Positions 33,771-42,980 of a stretch of 64,000 nt of DNA are shown here, piece by piece. A program made the position numbers and the translations under genes. Under the pieces are notes generated by a model. That model searched no databases. It was not told the origin of the DNA and saw only the letters and a program-made list of their open reading frames with translations. This DNA comes from a virus: the IMG/VR virus record IMGVR_UViG_3300030098_004363, positions 1 to 64,000 of that record. One strand, written 5' to 3'. Numbering within the stretch: position 1 is the stretch's first letter; every line of letters starts with the position of its first letter.

Positions 33771-35342
33771 CTACAGTTCAAATATTTCGTCTACTATAAC
33801 GCCATCTCTTTTGCCCTTGGATGATTTTCCTATTATAAGTATATTGTTTCCATTATATAGAACATTTTTATATTTAATCCAAGCTTCATTAAAAAGAGTT
33901 ATATTATCAACGCTACCAGTAGCATCCTCTATCTCTAAAAAACCCATTTCATTGCCAGCGTTCTTGCCCTTTTTCGGTACATACTTCCTCGTTTCGGAAA
34001 CTGTTGCGGCAATCATGACCTTGCCCTCTTTGCCATTGATGAGATCTTTACATGTGGTGTCAGCCCTGCTGGTATCTGAAGACTCTACTTTGGAAAAGGT
34101 TAGTGACACGCCGTAGTAATTTTCTTCCGTTCTAACTATCCACTCTGGATCGTCGTGTAGGGAGACTGGCGGATCTTCTAGCTGCTGTATCAAATCTTTT
34201 ACTATCTCCAGTCTATTCTTATTTGTAACCCCGCCACCCTCTTTTCTCGGTCTACCTAGACTTCTAAGAAGCTCTAGCAACGAGTCAAAGGCTTGGTAAT
34301 TTTCTGAAACCCATTCTATTTCTTTGTTGGATAGCTTTTCAAACGTGTCAAATTCATAGAGCATCTTTTGTCTTGAAACTTTAAGGTTTGACAAAACTCC
34401 AGACGATATTAAAGCTCTGGTTGCCGTTTTGTTTATCTTCCTAGAAATGAGGACTAAAAATTCATACCAAGTCCATTCCTTTGATTTCAAAGACTCTTTT
34501 AGATCAGAAATATTATCTCTTATTGTTGCTATCGTATTAGAGCCTAGAGACTTGACGTTTTTGAGTCCAAAGTAGATTGTGTCGTTTATTACGTCAGTCT
34601 CTTCGTTGAGATGATCTAAGGATGGAGGATGTATGAATATATCGTTAGACTTAGCGTCTGTGACAAGCTCCTTGACTTCTTTCTGTGGATCTGGCTTTCC
34701 GCCCGAATACCTAAGATAGTTACAGTAGAACTGTAGCGGATAATGCGTTTTAGCGTATGCGCTCCAATATCCGCAAATAGCATAACTAACAGCATGAGAT
34801 TTGTTAAAGGCGTAACGGCTAGATTTTTCAATCCAACTAAAAATCTCTTCAGCCGTTTCTTTGGTAACGATACCTTTACTATCAGCCCCAGTTAAGAAAG
34901 ACTTCTTTACTTTAGCCATTAGATCTGCCTTCTTTTTGCCGATGGCCTTACGAAGGTCGTCAGCGTCCTGAAGGCTAAAACCAGCTAACTGTTGAGCTAT
35001 CTGCATTGACTGCTCTTGATAAACAAGTACACCCTGAGTTTTCTTTAGGATTGGCTCTAATGATTCGTGTAAATATGTTACTGACTCTTCACCATTCTTC
35101 CTATCGACGTAATGTTGAGTCATAGACTTTCCATCAACTATAGCTTTTAAACATCCCGGACGGATGATGGCTATTAAGTCGGAAAGCTCTTCCATATTCT
35201 TGGGCTTAACTTTCTTAGCCCAACTTCTTCCTAAACTACTCTCTAACTGAAAAACGCCCTTTGTTCTTCCGCTACAGATTGTGTCCCATGTGGACTCGTC
35301 GTCAAAAGATAGGTTTATAGGATCAAAGGTGGATGTTTCCAT
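33771..35342 (-). CDS. dnaE: DNA polymerase III alpha subunit, C-terminal part
   Basis: 523 residues covering the fingers and later domains of a bacterial-type PolIII alpha. KGVFQLES, LSDLIAIIRPGCL, GVLVYQEQSMQIAQQLAGF, ADDLRKAIGKKK and SRYAFNKSHAVSYA are in canonical order. A C-terminal OB-type part ends with GFLEIEDATGSVDNITLF. The catalytic aspartates are not here but in the separate N-part encoded upstream. The start was set at METSTF: its ATG has AAAGG upstream, whereas the longer frame starts at TTG. It overlaps the exonuclease gene by 20 bases. The break between the two halves lies between palm and fingers. Confidence 0.9.
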   Translation of the reverse strand: METSTFDPINLSFDDESTWDTICSGRTKGVFQLESSLGRSWAKKVKPKNMEELSDLIAIIRPGCLKAIVDGKSMTQHYVDRKNGEESVTYLHESLEPILKKTQGVLVYQEQSMQIAQQLAGFSLQDADDLRKAIGKKKADLMAKVKKSFLTGADSKGIVTKETAEEIFSWIEKSSRYAFNKSHAVSYAICGYWSAYAKTHYPLQFYCNYLRYSGGKPDPQKEVKELVTDAKSNDIFIHPPSLDHLNEETDVINDTIYFGLKNVKSLGSNTIATIRDNISDLKESLKSKEWTWYEFLVLISRKINKTATRALISSGVLSNLKVSRQKMLYEFDTFEKLSNKEIEWVSENYQAFDSLLELLRSLGRPRKEGGGVTNKNRLEIVKDLIQQLEDPPVSLHDDPEWIVRTEENYYGVSLTFSKVESSDTSRADTTCKDLINGKEGKVMIAATVSETRKYVPKKGKNAGNEMGFLEIEDATGSVDNITLFNEAWIKYKNVLYNGNNILIIGKSSKGKRDGVIVDEIFEL

Positions 35343-36006
35343 CTGCAAATGCCTTTTCAAATTTTACGCTAGGAGAAACCCTTCTGATAAGCTTCATGAA
35401 GGCAATTAATAGATTGGCAGTGTCTTTTACGTCTTGTAAAGCGTCATGGGCATTTTCTTTGTCCATACCAAGCAAGTCTCTCATTGAATCCATACTTAAG
35501 GATTTAACGTCTGCGTTGTTCTCCATCCACATCCATACCGTATGCATTAAATCAACCTTGTGAATAGGATTAAACAAGCCCTGCCTGCCTGACTTGTTGT
35601 GCGTAGGACCATATTGTTGGCACATACGTTCAACGATAGGCATGTCGAAACCAATTATGTTGTAACCAGCAGCGATAGGAGCGTAGTAGTTTGTTTTTTT
35701 GAAGTTGTACTTATTGACAAAGTTTGTGAACTTTTGCCAAACCGCTTTTGGCTGCGGCGCTTTTGCTAAATCTTCTCTATTCTTTCTAGTGACGGCGAGA
35801 GCTTCGTCCTCTACTGGATCTAAACCCAGCTCAATAGCCTTATCGTCATCTAAAATAGGTCGTATTTCACTATTAAAATAACCTCCGGGCTGCACGGTGA
35901 GCTTGCGCCCATGAATAGCAACTGCGGCAATTTGTGTCGGTTGACACTTATATGGGTTTCTACCACCCGTCTCAAAGTCAAATACAATAATATCTCTGTA
36001 ATTCAT
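35323..36006 (-). CDS. DnaQ-like 3'-5' exonuclease (DEDDh)
   Basis: 227 residues. IVFDFETGG has the first Asp and Glu, GYNIIGFDMPIVE the second Asp, and AHDALQDVKDTANLL the His and last Asp, so the full DEDDh active site is present. This is the epsilon-type proofreading fold. Encoded between the two polymerase halves and overlapping the C-part, it is probably the proofreading subunit of the phage polymerase. It overlaps the small gene upstream by ATGA. Confidence 0.9.
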   Translation of the reverse strand: MNYRDIIVFDFETGGRNPYKCQPTQIAAVAIHGRKLTVQPGGYFNSEIRPILDDDKAIELGLDPVEDEALAVTRKNREDLAKAPQPKAVWQKFTNFVNKYNFKKTNYYAPIAAGYNIIGFDMPIVERMCQQYGPTHNKSGRQGLFNPIHKVDLMHTVWMWMENNADVKSLSMDSMRDLLGMDKENAHDALQDVKDTANLLIAFMKLIRRVSPSVKFEKAFADGNIHL

Positions 36007-36254
36007 CTTATCTTTTTCCTTAGTTCAATAAATTTATTTAACGCTTGTTCAATATCTTCGTAAAGCATACTGAATGGTATTTTTTTTGATGTAGATTCTT
36101 TTTGCTGTAAGCATTTAGGGTTGGAGCAGTGAACTTGATACATATCTTTTTGTACCATCCTGTCATAAAAATCATTTATTTTGCATATCGACAGAGATTT
36201 GAACTCAACGTATCTTTTGTTCTCAATCCTATCTTTTATAAATTGTCTACTCAT
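36003..36254 (-). CDS. Hypothetical 83-residue protein between polymerase halves
   Basis: A small basic protein of no recognised family. CSNPKC in the middle and a helical C-terminus (ALNKFIELRKKIR) are the only visible features. It starts one base after the stop of the polymerase N-part and overlaps the exonuclease gene by ATGA, so it is translated with the polymerase subunits. An accessory role in the polymerase complex is possible but only inferred. Confidence 0.55.
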   Translation of the reverse strand: MSRQFIKDRIENKRYVEFKSLSICKINDFYDRMVQKDMYQVHCSNPKCLQQKESTSKKIPFSMLYEDIEQALNKFIELRKKIR

Positions 36255-36255
36255 A

Positions 36256-38163
36256 TTAAGATTCTTCCAGTTGGTCTCTAATACCCATTACTTTATCTAA
36301 AAGTGAGATGCCTAAAACATCAAACTTGACATGACCCATAGCCTCAAGGTCGTTCATTTCCATACCGGCCATTTTTTCTGAACTAGATTTGTCTCTAACC
36401 ATAGGACATACCTCGTTCAAATTATTGGAGGAAATTACAACTCCAGCTGCGTGCTTACCCTGAGACTTGAATGTACCTTCAATGCGCATTGCTTGTTCAA
36501 ACAATTTTGCATAGTCGCCCTCTAGCTCGCCTTCGTCATTCATCCTGCAATACTCTCTCAAGACTTCCGGCTGATTTATCAAAGTCCACCGTATTACTGA
36601 TGGATCGTCCATGTCCGCTAGTTGGTCAGATATTTCATGTTCGGGTGGTAGACTTTTTGTTATGACATTCATTTCGTCATAACCGCAAGCCTCATTCATA
36701 CGTAGAACTTCTTTAAGTGCGCTTCGCCCTTGAAGTCTTCCAAATGTAACCATTTGACTTACTTTTGAATGTCCATACTTGTCTCTTATATAGTCTATGG
36801 TGTCGTCCCTTCTGGATGCCGGTACATCTATGTCAATATCTGGAAGTGATATGTGATCTTCTGTATTTCTTCCGGCGTTATAAAATCTTTCAAAGATTAA
36901 TCCATACTCAATGGGATCAACCTGTGTTATGCCCACCAAATAAGAAACCAAGCATCCAGCAGCAGAACCTCTTCCGGGTCCGGGAATCCAAGAGTTTGAT
37001 CTAATATTGTTAACTATATCTCTTACTATCAGAAAGTATCCAGACAGGTTTGCATCACTTATGACTTTAAGTTCTTTTTTTATTCTGTCGGCATATATAT
37101 CTTCAGATGTTTTTGTGTTTATCTTACCACTTGGCATGAGGAAATTTTTCCATCCCTCTCTGCATAAATGTTTTAGGTAAGCCTCTTCCGCCATGTCTTC
37201 TGGGCATTTAAACTTAGGCAACATTGGCTGACCAAGAATGTCATAGCTTTCACACATGTCGGCCACATGCATGGTATTCTGCAATTCAGCTTCTGTATGT
37301 ATTGCCTTCATCTCTTGTAAAGTTGGGATGTGGAAGTTGTTAGACTTCATAAACCCAGAGAAACCAACGTCCTCATTGTTATCTAACTTGCTTTTTATCT
37401 TTCTAAGAGTTGTTTTCATCGCAGAACACAAAAGTAGTAGGTGGTCTGGTGAATCCTTCTTTTCTGGATAGTGTGAGTCTGAGGTCGCTATCGAGGGTAT
37501 CTTTAATGTTTTAGCGATATAGCGCATCCCTTGCGCTACAAGCTTTGCTGCTGGAGAGTTATCTTGGTCTATACACTGCACTTCGATTAGAAAGTTTTCT
37601 TTACCAAATATATCCATATATTTGTATGCGACTTTTGTGACTTTCTCAACCCAGCTTGGGTCTATATACTTCTTAACTCCAGCCTCTGTTTCTTGACCAT
37701 ACGCAGCTTTATAGTCTGTAAAAATCGCGTTAGCCATGTCGCTGCCTAAATGCCCACTAAAAGCCAAAAGGTCTCCGTTAGCATATTGACCGAGCAAATC
37801 TAAGTCTAATCGCGGCTTGTAATAATAAACATCTTCATCGTTACTGCGAGATACAGCCTCGATCAATTTTCCCCAGCCAGTCTTGTTCTTTGCCAGCACT
37901 ACAAGATGACTCAGGGTTCTGTTTGATGTTTCTTTTACCGTTGCGTCGTCTTGACTGAGATAGAACTCACAGCCTAACACAGGTTTGATATTTTTTGCTT
38001 TACAAGCCTTAGTGAAAGAGACAGCTCCAGACACGGTTCCGTGATCTGTCAGTGCGCAAGAGCTAAATCCCAAGTCTGCACACCTGCTTGCGATCTGTTG
38101 CGGCCTAGACAGGCCATCAAGTAGGCTGTAGTGACTGTGTAAATGTAATGGAGTCCAATTCAT
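36256..38163 (-). CDS. dnaE: DNA polymerase III alpha subunit, N-terminal part (PHP and palm)
   Basis: 635 residues. The PHP domain begins LHLHSHYSLLDGL and has TDHG at 39-42. The polymerase core includes GPGRGSAAG (396-403), PDIDIDV with the catalytic Asp444 and Asp446, and VKFDVLG with the third catalytic Asp615. The chain stops 20 residues after that Asp, before the fingers. The missing fingers and C-terminal domains are encoded separately downstream. No intein motifs are seen at the end, so joining by a split intein is unlikely and the halves must associate. ATGA overlaps the nuclease gene upstream. Confidence 0.92.
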   Translation of the reverse strand: MNWTPLHLHSHYSLLDGLSRPQQIASRCADLGFSSCALTDHGTVSGAVSFTKACKAKNIKPVLGCEFYLSQDDATVKETSNRTLSHLVVLAKNKTGWGKLIEAVSRSNDEDVYYYKPRLDLDLLGQYANGDLLAFSGHLGSDMANAIFTDYKAAYGQETEAGVKKYIDPSWVEKVTKVAYKYMDIFGKENFLIEVQCIDQDNSPAAKLVAQGMRYIAKTLKIPSIATSDSHYPEKKDSPDHLLLLCSAMKTTLRKIKSKLDNNEDVGFSGFMKSNNFHIPTLQEMKAIHTEAELQNTMHVADMCESYDILGQPMLPKFKCPEDMAEEAYLKHLCREGWKNFLMPSGKINTKTSEDIYADRIKKELKVISDANLSGYFLIVRDIVNNIRSNSWIPGPGRGSAAGCLVSYLVGITQVDPIEYGLIFERFYNAGRNTEDHISLPDIDIDVPASRRDDTIDYIRDKYGHSKVSQMVTFGRLQGRSALKEVLRMNEACGYDEMNVITKSLPPEHEISDQLADMDDPSVIRWTLINQPEVLREYCRMNDEGELEGDYAKLFEQAMRIEGTFKSQGKHAAGVVISSNNLNEVCPMVRDKSSSEKMAGMEMNDLEAMGHVKFDVLGISLLDKVMGIRDQLEES

Positions 38164-39179
38164 TTTTTCTTAGTATCTTCTGCGAGTCTACCGCCGCCAT
38201 CTCCGTATGCTGACAGCTTGTTGACATCTCCGTATTTTTCAACAACTTTTAAGATTCCGTCTTTTCTTATTTCATCTCTAATATGCTGACACACACTTTT
38301 CTTTGAACCTTCTTTGTAAGGTTGGCTAAACTTACAGAGCTTGCGGCACTTCCAATGTGAGTTTTCGTTAGATAAGAGTTTTGGATTTTGACTTCTCTTA
38401 ATTTTCTCAAATTTTTGTCTCAATATGTTTTCTGCTTTTTTGTAGTCGTCTTCGTCAAAGACCATTGAGAAAACACCACCAGCGTTAATATAAAAAATGC
38501 TTACAGAAAACTCTGCTTCTGGGTACATGTTTTTTAGGGCGTAGTAATACAGGAGGAGCTGAGTGTCTTTTTGTAGCTTCTCTAAAGTCTTCTCTTCTCC
38601 AGTAGCCCAGTTAATTCTCTTGCCGGTTTTATAATCTAGTATCTCGTAATAGTTTTCGCCCTGTTTTACGATTAAGTCAACGGTTCCCTTTATAGCCAAG
38701 TTGCCTTTGACATTTTCTTTACCTACCCTGTAGTTGTACTTTGCCCAGTTTTCCTGTATTTCAATGTCGAAGAAAAGCTCTGTCGCAAATACATCTTGAT
38801 TTCTAGGATCAAACATTCCATCCTGATAGGCCACGGCTTTCTCAGCCCATTTTAAGCAGGTTCGTTTTTCAGAGTCCGTAAGGACAACCTCTGGAAAATT
38901 GTTGACATAATAGTCAAAAGCCAAGTCATTTACATACGATAGATCGTCACATTGCTTCAGTGTAAAAGTACCAAGCTCGTCATCAACGACCTTGTCTTCA
39001 CCTTTGGCAACAGCCAGTGACTTGTCTCCAAGTATCTGCATAACCTTATGGGTAATAGTACCCATGAGAGCTTTTTTGTTCGTCTTGTCCTTGTAGGATA
39101 GATTGTACTGGAGAAAATACTTTTGTTCGCAGAACTCCAGAGTTCCTAAACTACTGCTTCTGTGGTAGCAAACTATCAT
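38160..39179 (-). CDS. RecB/Cas4-type nuclease with iron-sulfur cysteines
   Basis: 339 residues. SLGTLEFCEQKYFLQYNL at the start, IKGTVDLIVKQGENYYEILDYKTGK (Asp, then Asp-x-Lys of the PD-(D/E)XK fold) in the middle and KCRKLCKFSQPYKEGSKKSVC near residue 290 give four Cys (one early, three late), the pattern of AddB/Cas4 nucleases with a 4Fe-4S cluster. It is probably a DNA-end processing exonuclease for recombination. The C-terminal 40 residues are Gly/Lys-rich and unique. Confidence 0.75.
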   Translation of the reverse strand: MIVCYHRSSSLGTLEFCEQKYFLQYNLSYKDKTNKKALMGTITHKVMQILGDKSLAVAKGEDKVVDDELGTFTLKQCDDLSYVNDLAFDYYVNNFPEVVLTDSEKRTCLKWAEKAVAYQDGMFDPRNQDVFATELFFDIEIQENWAKYNYRVGKENVKGNLAIKGTVDLIVKQGENYYEILDYKTGKRINWATGEEKTLEKLQKDTQLLLYYYALKNMYPEAEFSVSIFYINAGGVFSMVFDEDDYKKAENILRQKFEKIKRSQNPKLLSNENSHWKCRKLCKFSQPYKEGSKKSVCQHIRDEIRKDGILKVVEKYGDVNKLSAYGDGGGRLAEDTKKK

Positions 39180-39708
39180 CTAAACCATCTAATTCTGTAG
39201 TTATCAAATTGTACATGTCAGTATGAGCGCGAAAACCATTGTTGCCTTCACTCTCTCCTTTTTTGATAAACCTAGCCTGTTTGAAATATTGATCCCTGTC
39301 TTTTTGTCCGATGATCCATATCCTCTTCGGCGTGTGACCATCAAACTGTATGCTCGCAAAAATGTAAAGATCTAACCCTCTCTTGTCCGCTTGGTGCTTG
39401 CTTGTAGCAGCGACTGAAACGTCATAGAAAGGCTTTGGAGCGACTGTGCGCCTTTTAGTCTTTACTTCAATCCTTCTGTCATTTTTGAGGATATCATGCC
39501 CGTATTTGGCATCTCCCTCTTCAAAACTAATAATATCCGCACTGATGTACGCAGCGACGGCTTCTTCCCCAAGAAATCCAGCAAAGTTACCTTTACCCTT
39601 GAGTATTGAATTCTTAATTGATCCCATCTGCTTAGCCTTAGTTTTAGCAGAGTTGACCATATCCTGTGTAAACGGAATTTCTACGATTAAGCCTTTGGAG
39701 TTATCCAT
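39151..39708 (-). CDS. PD-(D/E)XK restriction-like endonuclease
   Basis: 185 residues. GFLGEEAVAAYI, then KYGHDILKNDRRIEVKTKRRT give the Glu...Asp...Glu-Val-Lys order of a restriction-type nuclease core. The rest is beta-rich with YIFASIQFDG. It probably cuts DNA during replication or repair; specificity is unknown. The start was set at MDNSKGL, which has AAAGGA six bases upstream; the ATG two codons earlier is too close to that sequence. It overlaps the nuclease gene downstream by 29 bases and the kinase gene upstream by 22. Confidence 0.65.
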   Translation of the reverse strand: MDNSKGLIVEIPFTQDMVNSAKTKAKQMGSIKNSILKGKGNFAGFLGEEAVAAYISADIISFEEGDAKYGHDILKNDRRIEVKTKRRTVAPKPFYDVSVAATSKHQADKRGLDLYIFASIQFDGHTPKRIWIIGQKDRDQYFKQARFIKKGESEGNNGFRAHTDMYNLITTELDGLDDSLLPQKQ

Positions 39709-40484
39709 CCCCATTCCTTTATAATTTCTAACAATGCTCTATTAGTTTCGTCAATCGTCATGTTTTGGTTGTCAATAACATGATCAAACTTTTTAAAGCC
39801 ATCTAGAGCTGTTTCACTGTCGTGACTATCTTCGTGAGGCTTTCTTGTCAGTCTTATGACCTTACCTCCAGCTTTGCGTATAGCTTTAACTTCGTTTGGG
39901 AAACGTATATCTGGAACAATTGCTAGTTCAGTTCCGCTTTGTTTTATTCTGTTTACACAACTGCGAACCCATATGTCCGATTTGAGTCTTCTGCATATAT
40001 CTGTTCCAAAGTATTGTAAAAATTCTCTTGCTGTAAGATGAGCTTCTGCTTCTGATATCTTCACAAGCTCCGTTTGATCTGGGCCAGAAATTAACCTAGA
40101 CATGTCTTGAATTCTAATATCCGTAAGTGAATTCTTATCTTCGTCTGTTCCGAAACACTGCTCTTCTGACAGGCCGAATAGTTGTATCGCTATTATCTTG
40201 AGGGGGTCGGCAAAACTAAACGATCTCACATAAGGCCAAATTTCTTGTGCTGCGTATTCTACAAATTCGGGATCTCTTCTCTCAATGTCGAGAATGCCCA
40301 ATCCCTCTTCTTCCTCGCCCTTCTCATTAATTGTTATTGTGTTAACAAGAAGTTCGCCAGTGTCTTGGTTCATCATAAACTTCTCAATTACATCATTTAC
40401 CCTAAGTTGGTATCCGTAAAGGAAGTTTGTTGATGTGGTTTTACCGCTTTGCTTTGCTCCAGAGAATCCAATTATCCTAGACAT
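39687..40484 (-). CDS. Deoxynucleoside monophosphate kinase
   Basis: 265 residues. GFSGAKQSGKTT at the N-terminus is the P-loop, FADPLKIIAIQLFGLSEEQCFG matches the conserved segment of phage dNMP kinases of the T4 gene 1 type, and VPDIRFPNEVKAIRKAGGKVIRLTRK is the later signature. It would phosphorylate dNMPs released by host DNA breakdown or made by the deaminase and dUTPase route. It fits the neighbouring nucleotide genes. Confidence 0.8.
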   Translation of the reverse strand: MSRIIGFSGAKQSGKTTSTNFLYGYQLRVNDVIEKFMMNQDTGELLVNTITINEKGEEEEGLGILDIERRDPEFVEYAAQEIWPYVRSFSFADPLKIIAIQLFGLSEEQCFGTDEDKNSLTDIRIQDMSRLISGPDQTELVKISEAEAHLTAREFLQYFGTDICRRLKSDIWVRSCVNRIKQSGTELAIVPDIRFPNEVKAIRKAGGKVIRLTRKPHEDSHDSETALDGFKKFDHVIDNQNMTIDETNRALLEIIKEWGWITPKA

Positions 40485-41520
40485 ACTTGCCCTCCAGTTG
40501 AGGTTTAATTTCGTTTTGTATCTGTTGTACGGTCATCTCGCCAATATCTTTAGCAGAAAACTTTGGTTCGACAATGTTAAAAAGAGTTCCGCATTTTTCT
40601 TTAATTGATCTTCTAGCTTTTTCACCACCTTCGTCGTTATCTGTCAATATAACAACATTAAAGGCTCCAGAAGTTTGTATGATTCTAGACTGTGTATCAC
40701 TGAGTGAAGACCCAAATATACCTACGCAGTTTTCTATCCCTGCTTCGTGAAGCCTCCATACGTCACCCTGACCTTCTACCAAAACAATCGTTTTCTTTTC
40801 TCTTATCTTTTCTTTGGCTAGCCAGTAACCGTATAAGTGAGAGCCTGAGTTGAAGTATTTAGAATTTATCCACTTATAGCCGTTATGATCTTCTTTTGTA
40901 GTTCTTCCTACGCAACCAACATATTCAAAGTTTTCGTCGTAAACGGGAGCTACAATTCTGCCGTTCATCTGTTTGCCTTTTGAATCGCAGTTTCCAACGT
41001 CGAACTTATCCAACACCTCTTTAGTATAACCCCTATTGATGTAATACTTGGAAGGTATCTTTAGACTTTTCCTAATTTCTTCTCTAGGTATGTTTAGTAT
41101 TTTCTGTTTTTTCTGCTTTGTTTTTTGTTGGTACTTTTGTAGTATAGCCGGTATATCTTTTGCTCTATCCTTGATGTCACTTCCGGTTACGTTAAGAAAG
41201 TCCTTGCAAAAATTGATAGCTTCATTGAATGAAACTTCTTTGTCTTTTCTTGCGCTAAGTACAGCTCTAACAAATCCGAGTATTGAATGAGTGTGCTGTT
41301 TTTCGCAACCTCTAGTCCAACACTTCCAAGCGCCTTTCCACTCGCCAAACACGGTCATCGTGCATCCGTGTGGATTGTCAGCACCTTCGTGTATGGGACA
41401 GACAAAGGCGTAGTAATCGCCATTGTCTGTGTAGTCTATTTCTAAAAAATCTAAAAGATCACCTATATTGTCAGACATTAAATCTGCCAAAGCAATCCTG
41501 TCTTCTTTTGTTTGAAACAT
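40477..41520 (-). CDS. dnaG: DnaG-type DNA primase
   Basis: 347 residues. An N-terminal CHC2-type zinc site (Cys41, His44, Cys67, Cys72) is followed by a linker rich in Lys and Gln (KYQQKTKQKKQK), a core with GRIVAPVYDENFEYVGCVGRT, and a Toprim domain: VLVEGQGDVWRLHEAG with Glu, and VVILTDNDEGGEKA with the DxD. It synthesises primers for the PolIII-type polymerase. It is shorter than bacterial DnaG because the C-terminal helicase-binding domain is reduced. It shares the A of TAATG with the helicase stop. Confidence 0.9.
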   Translation of the reverse strand: MFQTKEDRIALADLMSDNIGDLLDFLEIDYTDNGDYYAFVCPIHEGADNPHGCTMTVFGEWKGAWKCWTRGCEKQHTHSILGFVRAVLSARKDKEVSFNEAINFCKDFLNVTGSDIKDRAKDIPAILQKYQQKTKQKKQKILNIPREEIRKSLKIPSKYYINRGYTKEVLDKFDVGNCDSKGKQMNGRIVAPVYDENFEYVGCVGRTTKEDHNGYKWINSKYFNSGSHLYGYWLAKEKIREKKTIVLVEGQGDVWRLHEAGIENCVGIFGSSLSDTQSRIIQTSGAFNVVILTDNDEGGEKARRSIKEKCGTLFNIVEPKFSAKDIGEMTVQQIQNEIKPQLEGKYV

Positions 41521-42977
41521 TAGAATGGCCTCTCCGCTTCTCCACCGTCTTCAATTACGAATCCCTCTCGTTGTAATTGAGTCCCTTTTAAAGCTTCTGA
41601 TTTAGTCATCATTTCTTCAACAGTTCCAATCTCACCTTTCATATCAATATTGATATAGTCGTAATCATCTAAGCCACCACCATGTCTAGTAACGATTGGA
41701 ATTAGTTTTCTATTACCTGTAGCTCCGTTGTCTTCAGCCATTTCTTCGTCAGATTTTGTTTTGAAAATAGTGAAACTACTACAGAGCCAAATCAATCTGT
41801 CAGAACCACTAACAACATCAGTAGATTCTTTTGTAATTCCATCTCTGTTCAGCTGAACAAAGCTCAGGCAAGGAAAGTCATACTCAACAGTCAAGTTGTG
41901 TAGCTTTGTTATTTGAAATCCTAGCACCTGAAACTCTTTCATGCTGTCATTAATTTCATTAGATGCCATAAGTTTTAGATAGTCGTATATGACCATGCAA
42001 TCATTTGTTCTTCCGTTTTCGTCGAAGCCGACACGTTTGACAATCCATCTCCTGATAATCGAAAGTGTTTCTTCAAAAGGCTTCCCAGCTATAGTGATAT
42101 AATCAAACGGAACATCTTTGATTTTTTCTGCGGCCTGAGCAATTCTTTCTTTGCCATTCACCATCTTTGTGAACTTTCCAGTGGAAATATCGTTGATGTT
42201 TATCCCACTGAATCTTGCTAGAAGTCTGTTGAAATGATCCTCTCTTGACATTTCCGTATCTAATATCAAAACAGGAACTTTTAATTCAGTAGCTATGTGA
42301 GCGGCTACATTGTCTGCCAGCATACTCTTTCCTGTTTTAGGACGAGCAGCTATCAGATCCACACATTTACGTCGAAAACCACCACCAATAGCTGCGTCAA
42401 ATCTTGCGAAGCCGCTACTCAAACCCAGCATATCGCAGGGGTTTTCTTCTAAGTGCTGTATATAATTAGAAACTTCGTCCCCAAGAGTTATCGGTCTATC
42501 CTCTACGGAGTTGTTGAGAGTCGAAGATAGTTCAAAAAAAGGAGACTCACCGATTGATATGATAGTGTCAACAGACTCATCCCCTGTGACATCATTTATG
42601 TCTTTTATAACTCTTTTTGCTCTGAGCCTGACATCTCTGGCTATTTCGAGTTTTTTTAGTTTCTTTGCGTGAGTCCTAACATTTTCAAGTTGAACATCGA
42701 AGTTCATTAATCCTTGGATATGATTAGGAGGAACCCTGTCTTTGAAAGAGTCTGTCATTCCTAAATCTTCAGCCGCACTCAAGACGGACGGAAGATCTAT
42801 ACTAGAGCTATTTTCTAATGTCTTTTTTAGGCAAGCATAAATAATTTGATTTTGCTCTAAAGTAAACGTGCTTACATCTATTATGTCGTCAACGTCTATA
42901 AAAGCCTCTGATCCATGTTTAATTATGCCCGATAAAACAACCCTTTCGGACGCTGGATTTGAAATTTGTTCTTCCAT
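41520..42977 (-). CDS. dnaB: Replicative DNA helicase (DnaB family)
   Basis: 485 residues. The N-terminal helical domain is followed by a RecA-like ATPase with ARPKTGKSM (Walker A, ~211-219), LILDTEMSREDHFNRL, CMVIYDYLKL (Walker B-like) and SFVQLNRDG. It unwinds DNA ahead of the polymerase. The size and motif order fit DnaB/gp41-like helicases. GGAGGGTAA precedes the ATG. Confidence 0.92.
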   Translation of the reverse strand: MEEQISNPASERVVLSGIIKHGSEAFIDVDDIIDVSTFTLEQNQIIYACLKKTLENSSSIDLPSVLSAAEDLGMTDSFKDRVPPNHIQGLMNFDVQLENVRTHAKKLKKLEIARDVRLRAKRVIKDINDVTGDESVDTIISIGESPFFELSSTLNNSVEDRPITLGDEVSNYIQHLEENPCDMLGLSSGFARFDAAIGGGFRRKCVDLIAARPKTGKSMLADNVAAHIATELKVPVLILDTEMSREDHFNRLLARFSGININDISTGKFTKMVNGKERIAQAAEKIKDVPFDYITIAGKPFEETLSIIRRWIVKRVGFDENGRTNDCMVIYDYLKLMASNEINDSMKEFQVLGFQITKLHNLTVEYDFPCLSFVQLNRDGITKESTDVVSGSDRLIWLCSSFTIFKTKSDEEMAEDNGATGNRKLIPIVTRHGGGLDDYDYINIDMKGEIGTVEEMMTKSEALKGTQLQREGFVIEDGGEAERPF

Positions 42978-42980
42978 TTG

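Noticed and set aside
33771-38163. Split intein joining the two polymerase halves
   Set aside because: No intein splicing motifs occur at the end of the N-part or at the start of the C-part, and the split is in a different place from cyanobacterial DnaE.
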